Shown piece after piece: positions 1 to 5,968 of a stretch of 44,053 nt of DNA. The notes beneath the pieces are model-generated. The model made no database searches. It was not told the DNA's origin and saw nothing but the letters and a program-made list of their open reading frames with translations. The DNA is taken from positions 1 to 44,053 of IMG/VR virus record IMGVR_UViG_3300015373_000011; one strand, given 5' to 3'. The DNA is from a virus. Positions within the stretch are counted from its first letter, which is position 1; each line of letters starts with the position of its first letter. Both the position numbers and the translations under genes were made by a program.

Positions 1-288
1 CCCAGGATCGTACTTCTCGCGCAACAATTGTAACGCCTTGATCCGAGATATATCTTGGGAGAGCATAGCGAATTCTACCGCTGTGCCCTTCTTATGGCAG
101 CCATGACAGAACCAAGCCGTAGATTCTGTATTCATGTAGGCAGACGGAGTACGGTCGCCATCGTTATGCCCGGAGAATGGGCAGTGGAAATTAATCTCCT
201 TGTTCTTGGGTTTATCGAATTCGATTCCAAGAATGCTTAAGAAATGTTCCGCATCTATTTGGCTTAGAAGCCTACTCGTCTTCTCCAA
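1..288 (-). CDS. DNA primase, N-terminal zinc-finger part (cut by left edge)
   Basis: Makes RNA primers for phage DNA replication. The visible 96 residues contain a CHC2-type zinc-binding domain: FHCPFSGHNDGDRTPSA followed by WFCHGCHKKGTAVEF, i.e. C-x-x-x-x-H then C-x-x-C, and then helical sequence. The catalytic TOPRIM part lies beyond the left edge. There is no in-frame ATG upstream of the conserved part. The best start is a TTG at 286-288, preceded by a short AGG, which overlaps the end of the upstream gene by 17 bases; this start is inferred. It sits last in the visible replication block, after the DnaB-type helicase, a usual pairing in phages. The primase identity is firm; the start codon is not. 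Confidence 0.85.
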   Translation of the reverse strand, partial: MEKTSRLLSQIDAEHFLSILGIEFDKPKNKEINFHCPFSGHNDGDRTPSAYMNTESTAWFCHGCHKKGTAVEFAMLSQDISRIKALQLLREKYDPG

Positions 289-466
289 TGTTGCCTAACT
301 GATTCTTAATTACATTCTTTTCAAACGAAGACCACTTATCTTCGTGTCTACAAATACAGTGTCCGCCTCCGATTAGCCCAGACTCAGGTGGCGGTATGTC
401 CTTGTGCTTCTGACAGTTCTCATGTTCTCCTGCCAGACAAGGGGTACAGACGTATGGATAAGCCAT
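272..466 (-). CDS. Small Cys/His-rich protein, probable zinc binder
   Basis: Unknown function. 64 residues with Cys and His arranged as YVCTPC, ENCQKH and HCICRHEDKW, which looks like one or two small zinc-binding knuckles. It lies between the surface protein gene and the primase and overlaps the primase start. Its AGGGG ribosome-binding site is 6 bases before the ATG and lies in the 3' arm of a strong hairpin at 474-504, so translation may be controlled by RNA folding. Similar small Cys-rich proteins recur through this window and are typical of actinophage early regions. Confidence 0.75.
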   Translation of the reverse strand: MAYPYVCTPCLAGEHENCQKHKDIPPPESGLIGGGHCICRHEDKWSSFEKNVIKNQLGNIGEDE

Positions 467-473
467 TAGGAAC

Positions 474-504
474 CCCTGTACCCGGCACCTTCACCGGGAC
501 AGGG
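474..504 (-). promoter_or_regulatory. Hairpin that buries the ribosome-binding site of the next gene
   Basis: On the minus strand CCCTGT-CCCGG pairs with CCGGG-ACAGGG (one bulged base, 8-base loop). The right arm continues into the AGGGG that precedes the ATG at 466. There is no T-run, so it does not look like an ordinary terminator. Sequestration of the ribosome-binding site, or an RNA processing or stability element between the surface protein and the small Cys-rich gene, are the likely roles. Confidence 0.5.
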
Positions 505-523
505 ATTACCTCCAACGTGGACG

Positions 524-1117
524 TTAGCCATCAGAGCGGAGAAGCTTGGACTTGAACAATCCATAGCCAATCAGCAACAGGCCTGCTCCAATAACAAACA
601 ACAGCCAAGCATCAATGCAGGTATAGGGCAGAGTGTCACTAGCGTTGTTCGCTACAACCGGAGTGTTATCTACAGCAGGAGTTGACGTTGTATTTGGTGC
701 AACGGGAACATCCTTCTGAACCTCGGGCTTATTAGGAACGTTGTGCTTCTTGTGTACTTCCTTGGGCGTATTACCCTCTTGAGGCTCATCCGGAGTTACC
801 GGAGTTTCTGGCTCATCAACAGGAGGTTCTTCTACCGGAGGATTGACGGGCGGATTAACAACAGGTGGCTGTTCAACTACGGGACACGGGCCAACTGTAT
901 CGCCGTGAGCAAGATGGGCCGGAACGGCGTCATCATCCACGGTGATGGTATGCCAATTAGCAGGATGAGGCCCCGCATGGTGGCAAATAGTTACTGGCGT
1001 ATGACCCTGGCCAGGATTTTCACTTGGCTTCTTGGCCACTGCTACTCCGCTCAATACGAACGTTGCCAGCATCGCCAGCAATACTACTTTAATATACTTC
1101 AAATTACTACCTTTCAT
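524..1117 (-). CDS. Secreted surface protein with LPYTC sortase-like anchor
   Basis: Predicted cell-wall-displayed protein of 197 residues. Signal peptide at about 1-28 (basic start, VVLLAMLATFVLSG core, AVA cleavage site). A small domain at about 36-80 carries VTICHHAG and HTITVDDDAVPAHLAHG, a pattern found in bacterial extracellular proteins. A Pro/Glu/Val-rich spacer at about 80-160 would span the wall. The C-terminus is LPYTC (163-167), a hydrophobic helix and a KSKLLR tail, the architecture of a sortase substrate except that the usual G of LPxTG is C. If the sortase site is not used, it is a one-helix membrane-anchored protein. A host-envelope modifying or superinfection-excluding role is inference. 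It lies just downstream of the helicase and a small unknown gene. Confidence 0.75.
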   Translation of the reverse strand: MKGSNLKYIKVVLLAMLATFVLSGVAVAKKPSENPGQGHTPVTICHHAGPHPANWHTITVDDDAVPAHLAHGDTVGPCPVVEQPPVVNPPVNPPVEEPPVDEPETPVTPDEPQEGNTPKEVHKKHNVPNKPEVQKDVPVAPNTTSTPAVDNTPVVANNASDTLPYTCIDAWLLFVIGAGLLLIGYGLFKSKLLRSDG

Positions 1118-1123
1118 TGGTTT

Positions 1124-1375
1124 TTAACCGAACTTTCCTTCATCCAACATGCGCTTCATCATCCTCTTGGCAGCAGTCTCAGGCTTCTCTTTCGGCTTGA
1201 CCTGCTCCTTGTCTACAGCCTGCTCATTATCAGCCTTGTAGACCTCAATCTGAAGACCTGCCTTCTTACCAGTTCCATACATATGGAGTTGGCAGTCTAG
1301 ACTTGCTTCCTTACAAGCATCATACAGCTTTCCAAAGTCATTTGGCTTATCATATGAATCTTTAGTCTTAGCCAC
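1124..1375 (-). CDS. Small Lys-rich protein of unknown function
   Basis: Not recognised. About 83 residues when started at the GTG at 1375, which has a GGAG 8 bases upstream and begins just after the helicase stop. An ATG at 1429 would add 18 residues but would overlap the helicase end. It has a mixed folded N-terminal half (FGKLYDACKEA, LQIEVYKAD) and a charged tail rich in Lys and Glu (VKPKEKPETAAKRMMKRM). Its place directly after the DnaB-type helicase suggests cotranscription with replication genes; helicase-loader or accessory roles cannot be shown. Confidence 0.65.
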   Translation of the reverse strand: MAKTKDSYDKPNDFGKLYDACKEASLDCQLHMYGTGKKAGLQIEVYKADNEQAVDKEQVKPKEKPETAAKRMMKRMLDEGKFG

Positions 1376-1377
1376 GT

Positions 1378-2607
1378 CTAGGTCTCCATCATTCTCTTTT
1401 CCCTGAAATCCATATTTTCGTAGTCCCATTTAGCCATAAACTCCTTCAACGGTCCATCACGATTCTTACGTAATCTAATCTCTCTGAGATTGGCGTCTTT
1501 CATCTCTTTGTCGGCGTGAAGCCCGACTACGATATCAGAATCTTGGACGATGGACTGGCTATAGGCTATGTTGTCTAGTTCTGCTCCGTCCTTTGCTCCT
1601 GACCTATTAGTCTGGGCTGCACAGACAATGGGAACTTTCAGAATGCGGGCGTTCTGCTTCAACTCCTGAGTAATGTCAGACAACACTTCCCAGTTCTTCG
1701 CTTTGGTATTTGCAGAGCCGGACTTCATAAGGCTGATGTAGTCCACAACGACCAAATCGGGAGTGTGCTTAATCGTCTCCGAATAAATGTGATCCGGCGT
1801 ACAGTTGCGGATACTGTCGATGACGATGATGTCTTTCTCCGCTTCCTGCAAACTGAGTGCTCGATCCCGATACCGATTTACTTCCTCCTGAGACAGATTA
1901 AATTTCTTAAACGAGTTGTAATCGAACGGCGCTTCCATCGAGTCGAGCCTACGCAGGATTGCATTCGCCTCCATCTCAAGAGAGATGTACAGAATCTTGT
2001 TCCCGTATGCCCAGGCATTACGAGTTATCTGCATAAGCATGGTGGACTTACCGCAGCCTGAGAACCCACTTACTGTCGCTAGCTCATGCGGCTGCAATCC
2101 TCCGGTGGCTTCATCCAACGTTTTGAAGCCCCACATAACTCGTTTAACTGCACCAGTTTCTTTCTGGTCCTCGTACTCATCCAGACGGTCGAGCATATCC
2201 GAGAAGCGGCTGACGCCTGCGCTCGGTATGTCCGTCATCAGAGAACGAGCAGCTTCCAGAAACTCCGTGTCGATGTTCTCTCGTCGCTTCGGGTCAGGAT
2301 CGTCTAGCGCCTCCGCAAGCTCGTACAGAAGCCCACGCGCACGACGTGCCTTTACATAACCTACGAAACGATCAACTACATACTCAACTGGCTCGGAGAC
2401 ATTCTCCATCTGCCAGCCTGGAACATCGTTCTTAATTGCCGCTAATCCGGGCGGCTTTCCATATGCCAAGCGGTAATCGCTGATGTAGCGAAATACCCTT
2501 CGACACATTTCATCGTGAAAATGGTCCTCACGGATTCCCTTAGACGCGAGTGCTGCAAAATTTCCGGTCTGAATGACTCTCGAAAGGACCGCCCTTTCAG
2601 TGTCTAT
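1378..2607 (-). CDS. DnaB-like replicative DNA helicase, non-AUG start
   Basis: ATP-driven ring helicase that opens the phage replication fork and works with the primase encoded next. From the first in-frame ATG (2508) it shows an N-terminal helical region, Walker A GFSGCGKST at about residues 148-156, Walker B DLVVVDYISLM, and the RecA-fold AAQTNRSG segment. Homology-like sequence continues upstream of that ATG: IDTERAVLSRVIQTGNF and a FAALASKGIREDHFHDEM stretch, typical of DnaB N-termini. That stretch has no ATG, GTG or TTG before an upstream stop, so the true start is probably the ATA at 2607, which overlaps the previous stop as ATAG, or it is reached by frameshift from the preceding gene. 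The helicase call is firm; the start is not. Confidence 0.85.
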   Translation of the reverse strand: MDTERAVLSRVIQTGNFAALASKGIREDHFHDEMCRRVFRYISDYRLAYGKPPGLAAIKNDVPGWQMENVSEPVEYVVDRFVGYVKARRARGLLYELAEALDDPDPKRRENIDTEFLEAARSLMTDIPSAGVSRFSDMLDRLDEYEDQKETGAVKRVMWGFKTLDEATGGLQPHELATVSGFSGCGKSTMLMQITRNAWAYGNKILYISLEMEANAILRRLDSMEAPFDYNSFKKFNLSQEEVNRYRDRALSLQEAEKDIIVIDSIRNCTPDHIYSETIKHTPDLVVVDYISLMKSGSANTKAKNWEVLSDITQELKQNARILKVPIVCAAQTNRSGAKDGAELDNIAYSQSIVQDSDIVVGLHADKEMKDANLREIRLRKNRDGPLKEFMAKWDYENMDFREKRMMET

Positions 2608-2879
2608 GTCAGCCCCCGAATGTCACGAGAATCGTCTTCTTCTTCCCCCGTCAGCTTTTCAAGCGTTACAACGTAGGTGTTCGTATTACCCTTCACCGTC
2701 AACTTCTTACCGTAATCCTCTTCCTCAACATTAACCCAGTAGCGATCATCTGCTTGAGTGATAGGTACGGGCCGGTCATCGATTGACAACACGGCTGTTG
2801 AACAATGCACCTTTGCGGTGTAAGTAGAAATGCCTAGCTTCTGAGAGAGCAGAGATGGAATATAAATGCGGTCAGCCAT
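2604..2879 (-). CDS. Small conserved-looking protein of unknown function
   Basis: Not recognised. 91 residues; IYIPSLLSQKLGISTYTAK near the start resembles a helix-turn-helix-like N-terminus, followed by beta-rich sequence (PVPITQADDRYWVNVEEED, LTVKGNTNTYVVTLEKL) and an acidic end. Two ATGs are adjacent; the second (2879) has better spacing from AGGTG. It overlaps the end of the upstream gene by 8 bases and ends inside the helicase reading frame, so it is translationally linked to both. Its last codons include a run of five G where a -1 slip would fuse it to the helicase frame; this is only a possibility. Confidence 0.7.
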   Translation of the reverse strand: MADRIYIPSLLSQKLGISTYTAKVHCSTAVLSIDDRPVPITQADDRYWVNVEEEDYGKKLTVKGNTNTYVVTLEKLTGEEEDDSRDIRGLT

Positions 2880-3243
2880 CATTCACCTGATCCTGCAACG
2901 ACATCAGCACTAGATTCCTCTGTACTCCGATAACGTCACGCTCCACTAGCTCGGCTAGTTGGTTCACGGCCTTGGTGACGTTCTCTTTCCAGTCCTCAGA
3001 GAATCCATCTTCATTATGTGGATCGATAAATGCAGTAATAACTGCGGGGCCTACGGCAACATTTGCATACTGCCCTGTAGGGATAATCTCGCTGGCCTGC
3101 ATTTGAATCTTTACTAACGGACGGCCCTCCACAGTCGGCCACCCATCTGCCTCATGCTGATTGCGCTCCTTAGCTGCCTCAGCTTTACTACGGCTCTTTT
3201 TATCTCCATTACCTATTGTCTTGCCCAGTTCCTCGTTCGTCAT
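2872..3243 (-). CDS. Phage protein of unknown function, replication module
   Basis: Not recognised. 123 residues from the ATG at 3243, which has AAAGGA about 6 bases upstream; an earlier in-frame ATG at 3267 lacks this. A Lys-rich N-terminus (GDKKSRSKAEAAKERNQHEA) is followed by a compact domain with IQMQASEIIPTGQYANVAVG and FSEDWKENVTKAVNQLAEL. The pattern ASEIIPTGQYANV recurs, to my recollection, in hypothetical proteins of actinophage replication regions, with no known function. It overlaps its upstream neighbour in another frame and its downstream neighbour by 8 bases, consistent with one operon. Confidence 0.7.
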   Translation of the reverse strand: MTNEELGKTIGNGDKKSRSKAEAAKERNQHEADGWPTVEGRPLVKIQMQASEIIPTGQYANVAVGPAVITAFIDPHNEDGFSEDWKENVTKAVNQLAELVERDVIGVQRNLVLMSLQDQVNDG

Positions 3244-3379
3244 CCTTTTCCTTTCCAGAATCAGCAAAGCCTGTCTTCCTTGGATTAGAGTCTAGCGGCA
3301 CTGCACCAAAGGAGTCAATGAGACCTTGAATCACCTTCCCGCGATTCAGAAGATCGTCCACATCATAATAAGTTGACAT
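3209..3379 (-). CDS. Small protein, 56 residues
   Basis: Not recognised. Begins MSTYYDVDDLLNRGKVI at an ATG with GGAGG four bases upstream, a strong ribosome-binding site, and ends in a charged DSGKEKDDERGTGQDNR tail. The last 35 bases overlap the next gene in a different frame, as is common in this phage. It is probably the first gene of the helicase-primase operon. The strong ribosome site and the non-repetitive N-terminal half favour a real gene. Confidence 0.65.
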   Translation of the reverse strand: MSTYYDVDDLLNRGKVIQGLIDSFGAVPLDSNPRKTGFADSGKEKDDERGTGQDNR

Positions 3380-3413
3380 GCGGCCTCCGTTCGTTTCGGA
3401 GGATCATATCAGG

Positions 3414-3656
3414 TCAAGACGCGACAGGCTCCGAAATCCTCGCCTTAACTTCACGGTAATGTGGGTTGCAATAATAGGTCCCATTGATGCTGCCCCAGTA
3501 GTAGCCACGCTCGCAGCCTTCCATCTGGCAGCCAATGCGCTTGCGGCGGGCCTCGATGTACTCTCGCCAAGCTCTACGGCACTTGGGGCAACGGCACTTG
3601 TGATTGGTATAGCCACCGGAAGTGCCATGGGGGATGTTTTTCTTTCGACGCGGCAT
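3414..3656 (-). CDS. HGT-x-CRC type zinc-binding small protein
   Basis: An 80-residue basic protein of a family very common in actinobacteria and their phages. The diagnostic stretch is HGTSGGYTNHKCRCPKCRRA, followed by a second Cys/His set (GCQMEGCERG and YYCNPHYREV). The N-terminus is Lys/Arg-rich. Members are small DNA- or RNA-associated-looking zinc proteins with no established function; some resemble HNH-type scaffolds, but no HNH motif is visible here. No strong ribosome-binding site precedes the ATG. It lies between the replication module and a larger unknown gene. Confidence 0.75.
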   Translation of the reverse strand: MPRRKKNIPHGTSGGYTNHKCRCPKCRRAWREYIEARRKRIGCQMEGCERGYYWGSINGTYYCNPHYREVKARISEPVAS

Positions 3657-3674
3657 GAGTTTCAGTATACAGGA

Positions 3675-4235
3675 TCAGCGGGAGATTGGTGTGCCGAATT
3701 CATTTGCGATTTCGGCTAACTCTTTTTCGGTATCGACAATAGGGACTCGATACACCTTACCAATCTTCTCTAGCTGTTCGTTCCAGTGTTCCCTTTGTTC
3801 CTTTTCATCATTCGTTAGTTTCACTTCGGCGCTAGGCAGCCTTCGCCTATCATTCCATCGGAGAAATCCGACCGGCCTAGCTCGCTCTGCTCGGAATCCC
3901 TTTTCAGTCAATTGAATCCGGCCATAAGCAATAATTACGCCTCGTACAGATTTAAGCATGCTGCCCCAACAATAATTAGTCGCAAGTTTAAGATCATGCA
4001 TGCTGTCGTAAGCCCAGAACCCACACTGGCAAGTCAAGCAAGGAACCTTGTGCCGACTACGACGCTTGCCTTTCTGTAGACGACCGTTGCCTAATACGTT
4101 TTTCCTGCAAACGGCCTGAGAGTCCTCTAACGGCGACCACACCATTCTATGAATGACGCCAGTGATGATAGGCTCAGTGTCATCCATTACCCAGGTCCGG
4201 TAACCGGCGATTGGCTCGGTATACAAGTCCGTCAT
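3675..4235 (-). CDS. Actinobacterial-type GYRxW / CxCG protein of unknown function
   Basis: 186 residues. The pattern AGYRTWVMDD near the start and, in the middle, VPCLTCQCGFWAYDS matches a family seen widely in actinobacteria and their phages: GYR-x-W, a Trp/Pro-containing strand, then C-x-x-C-x-CG-x-[YW]A. The Cys group probably binds zinc. The C-terminal third is helical and charged (EKEQREHWNEQLEKIGK). Its ATG overlaps the stop of the 38-residue gene upstream (TAATG), so the two are coupled. Function unknown. Confidence 0.75.
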   Translation of the reverse strand: MTDLYTEPIAGYRTWVMDDTEPIITGVIHRMVWSPLEDSQAVCRKNVLGNGRLQKGKRRSRHKVPCLTCQCGFWAYDSMHDLKLATNYCWGSMLKSVRGVIIAYGRIQLTEKGFRAERARPVGFLRWNDRRRLPSAEVKLTNDEKEQREHWNEQLEKIGKVYRVPIVDTEKELAEIANEFGTPISR

Positions 4236-4351
4236 TAGGCAGGAATCTTTTCTGGTTCCTTTTGAGGTACTGGGTCTGGTACAGGCTCTCGATCCGGCAA
4301 ATCAATTGGATCGATTTCGATAATCCGTTCAGGCTTACCAATATCTGCCAT
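4235..4351 (-). CDS. Tiny Pro/Glu-rich protein, 38 residues
   Basis: Not recognised. Starts MADIGKPERIIEIDPIDL and continues with a Pro/Asp/Glu repeat (PDREPVPDPVPQKEPEKIP); likely unstructured. The stop shares one base with the ATG of the next gene (TAATG), suggesting it acts at least partly as a coupled leader. The start region lacks a strong ribosome-binding site. Its RIIEID stretch resembles the acidic-isoleucine tails of several other small proteins in the window. Confidence 0.5.
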   Translation of the reverse strand: MADIGKPERIIEIDPIDLPDREPVPDPVPQKEPEKIPA

Positions 4352-4376
4352 TAACGAATATTACCATATTATGTAG

Positions 4377-4450
4377 TCTGCCTGGTTGGATTTGAACCAA
4401 CGGCCCCCTGCTCCCAAAGCAGGTGCGCTACCAAGCTGCGCTACAGGCAG
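4377..4450 (-). tRNA. tRNA-Pro, anticodon UGG
   Basis: 74 bases. Acceptor CTGCCTG pairs with CAGGCAG, discriminator A, no encoded CCA. D-arm GCGCAGCTTGGTAGCGC, anticodon stem CCTGC/GCAGG with loop TTTGGGA (anticodon TGG), variable loop GGGCC, T-arm GTTGG-TTCAAAT-CCAAC. All arms pair perfectly. It reads CCA and other Pro codons that are rare in a GC-rich host. Confidence 0.97.
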
Positions 4451-4455
4451 TAAAT

Positions 4456-4525
4456 GAGGGGCGGGGGCTTATAGCTAGCTAAGGACCCGCAAGTCCCGCC
4501 GTATTGCGTCCCGATTCCGCCCCTC
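4456..4525. other. tRNA-sized structured element beside tRNA-Pro
   Basis: A perfect 9-base-pair closing stem (GAGGGGCGG at 4456-4464 with CCGCCCCTC at 4517-4525) encloses 52 bases with an internal GGAC/GTCC hairpin and a TAGCTAGCTA palindrome. The total, 70 bases, is tRNA-sized, and the plus strand resembles a tRNA in places (CTTATAGCTAGCTAAGG, CCCGATTCC, and GCACCA just after), but no normal anticodon or T-arm can be folded. It could be a decayed tRNA, a tRNA-like structure or a processing element. Confidence 0.45.
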
Positions 4526-4539
4526 TCGGCACCAGTGTA

Positions 4540-4716
4540 TCAGGTGGCGATTTGGTCTATCGGTTCTTCTTGAACCAACTCTACTTTGGTACCAATAAAG
4601 TTGTATTCTGGATAAGCTTCCGACAATGCATTAGCGCCATCTAAAGCGCTCCTATGCATATCCTTTTTTTCTAGGTAAACGTAATAGACGTACTTAGCGC
4701 CCCAAGGTTCACTCAT
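4540..4716 (-). CDS. Small protein, 58 residues
   Basis: Not recognised. Starts MSEPWGAKYVYYVYLEKKD at an ATG with AGAGGAA about 6 bases upstream and runs to a TGA. It looks like a small alpha/beta fold: a strand YVYYVYLEKK, helix HRSALDGANALSEAYP, strand NFIGTKVELVQEE. The frame has sensible amino acid composition. It lies between a membrane protein gene and the tRNA-like element, in the same direction as both neighbours. Confidence 0.65.
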   Translation of the reverse strand: MSEPWGAKYVYYVYLEKKDMHRSALDGANALSEAYPEYNFIGTKVELVQEEPIDQIAT

Positions 4717-4729
4717 GTGGATTCCTCTT

Positions 4730-4996
4730 CTAGGTATTGTCTATTTGGCGCTTAGATAAGAGAGCCGCCAAAGTCGCTTCAAAAGCTGAGAAGTGTCCGA
4801 CAAAGTTAGCATAGATCGAACAGGCTGAGATGAAAGCAATCGACCATAGCCAGCCGGTGATGATAGCAACCGGCAGAGAAATGGCCCATCCAATTGTTAA
4901 CGCAAAATGGATAACTACCATTACTTCAGGATCAGGTGTAAAACGCTCAAGCCAGTGACCACATCTACGCAGCCGATCAACAGATTTATTAGTCAC
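4730..4996 (-). CDS. Small membrane protein
   Basis: 88 residues with two adjacent hydrophobic segments (about 26-48 VMVVIHFALTIGWAISLPVA and 49-70 with WLWSIAFISACSIYANFVG), probably a hairpin in the membrane with a positively charged N-terminus. The start is a GTG with no ribosome-binding site; a TACACT hexamer ends 6 bases before the GTG, so the transcript could be leaderless. Located just after the L,D-transpeptidase gene. A role at the host membrane is likely, but no family was recognised. It could be a holin-like or superinfection protein; neither can be shown. Confidence 0.65.
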   Translation of the reverse strand: MTNKSVDRLRRCGHWLERFTPDPEVMVVIHFALTIGWAISLPVAIITGWLWSIAFISACSIYANFVGHFSAFEATLAALLSKRQIDNT

Positions 4997-5013
4997 ATAA
5001 TTAGTGTAACTAA

Positions 5014-5460
5014 TTAACGTATATAAACAGGTGTCCCTACAGGCACTTTTTCGTATAGCTCAAGCACATCTTCTGTAGCCATACGGATACAGCCATGAGA
5101 GGCGTCAGTACCGAGCGAATCGATGCTGCGAGTGCCGTGAATACCGATCCCATTCCAGAGCTTGATGAAGGCACCCGTAAGAGGATTGTTTAGATCGCCA
5201 GGAGGAAATCTCTGACCCTTCATCTCGTCAGGAACCCAGTCTGAGTTAGGAGCCTGCCACCACGGGTCCTTCGCCTTGGAAGACACCACATACATTCCAG
5301 GAGGAGTACGATGTCCAACCGCTCCAACAGCAATGTCGCGTTTAAATTTGACGGAGAACTTCGAAGACCAGGGACGACGCCGATACAAAGTTAATGTGTG
5401 ACGATCCCTGTCTACCATTACAAAACTACGTGTACCAGTTAATATAGCCATAGTTTCCAT
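5014..5460 (-). CDS. L,D-transpeptidase (YkuD domain)
   Basis: 148 residues, essentially a bare YkuD catalytic domain. YkuD enzymes make 3-3 cross-links in peptidoglycan or attach proteins to it, using an active-site Cys. The signature is complete: GIGIHGTRSIDSLG with His at about 108, then ASHGCIRM with Cys at about 124 and an Arg two residues later; TPPGMYVV and a substrate-loop region precede it. No signal peptide or membrane segment is visible, so release into the wall would need a membrane lesion or packaging in the virion. The start at 5460 has only a weak GTAGG; a second in-frame ATG lies three codons later. Neighbours are membrane proteins. The family call is firm, the role in infection open. 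Confidence 0.9.
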   Translation of the reverse strand: METMAILTGTRSFVMVDRDRHTLTLYRRRPWSSKFSVKFKRDIAVGAVGHRTPPGMYVVSSKAKDPWWQAPNSDWVPDEMKGQRFPPGDLNNPLTGAFIKLWNGIGIHGTRSIDSLGTDASHGCIRMATEDVLELYEKVPVGTPVYIR

Positions 5461-5468
5461 TGTAGTAC

Positions 5469-5870
5469 CTACTGTTCTGTACTGGGTGGATATCCAAAAT
5501 ATCCGTACTCTTGGTCTATTTGGTAGAACCCAATATCGTCTGCACTCATTAGACGATCACATAATTCTGCTGAGGGACTGTATTCCGCCACATCAACAGA
5601 CTTCTCTATTTCTTCTTTACCTGGGGAGTAGAGTGCTGAGCCATAAGAATTTGGCTTGCCATTTAGAACATCCTCAAGGGCCTCTTCAAATACCTCTCGG
5701 TCAATAACTCCATTGACGTAATTCTGCTTGACATTATCGATCTGAGGATCGTCGTCGCGTCCAAACTCGTGGTAGAACGGCTTTTTCTTTTGCGGGAGCA
5801 CTGGCACTCCTGCTATCAGCAGAACCATAAGATAAATAATCAGTACCACAACTAAATAGCTGAACAGCAT
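5469..5870 (-). CDS. Membrane-anchored protein with SHOCT-like segment
   Basis: 133 residues. An N-terminal membrane helix (about 1-26, LVVVLIIYLMVLLIAGVPV) is followed by a basic KKKPFYHEFGR stretch and a soluble acidic domain. NYVNGVIDREVFEEALEDVL resembles the SHOCT pattern (gap-tolerant Y-x-x-G-x-I-x-x-x-E-[FY]-x-x-x-L), a short oligomerisation or targeting motif often at protein ends. The start has AAGGAGG 6 bases upstream. It ends 8 bases before the L,D-transpeptidase start, so they are probably cotranscribed and may act together at the envelope. Specific function unknown. Confidence 0.7.
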   Translation of the reverse strand: MLFSYLVVVLIIYLMVLLIAGVPVLPQKKKPFYHEFGRDDDPQIDNVKQNYVNGVIDREVFEEALEDVLNGKPNSYGSALYSPGKEEIEKSVDVAEYSPSAELCDRLMSADDIGFYQIDQEYGYFGYPPSTEQ

Positions 5871-5892
5871 TTTCCCCTCCTTATTTTTTAGG

Positions 5893-5968
5893 TAGGCCAG
5901 GTTGGATTCGAACCAACAAGCACACAGATTTTAAGTCTGGTAGGTATGCCAATTCCCGTCACTGGCCC
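5893..5968 (-). tRNA. tRNA-Leu, anticodon UAA, short variable arm
   Basis: 76 bases. Acceptor GGGCCAG/CTGGCCT (first pair G-U), discriminator A, no CCA. D-arm contains the leucine-type GGGAATTGGCATACC; anticodon stem CCAGA/TCTGT with loop CTTAAAA; T-arm GTTGG-TTCGAAT-CCAAC. The variable region is only about 6 bases, whereas bacterial tRNA-Leu normally has a long variable arm. The first base of the tRNA is the last base of the upstream gene's stop codon, so it must be cut from a joint transcript. Confidence 0.9.

Noticed and set aside
743-1300. Long plus-strand frame opposite the surface protein gene
   Set aside because: It is an antisense shadow: the minus-strand frame has a signal peptide, a coherent domain and an anchor, while this one lacks a ribosome site and protein-like sequence.
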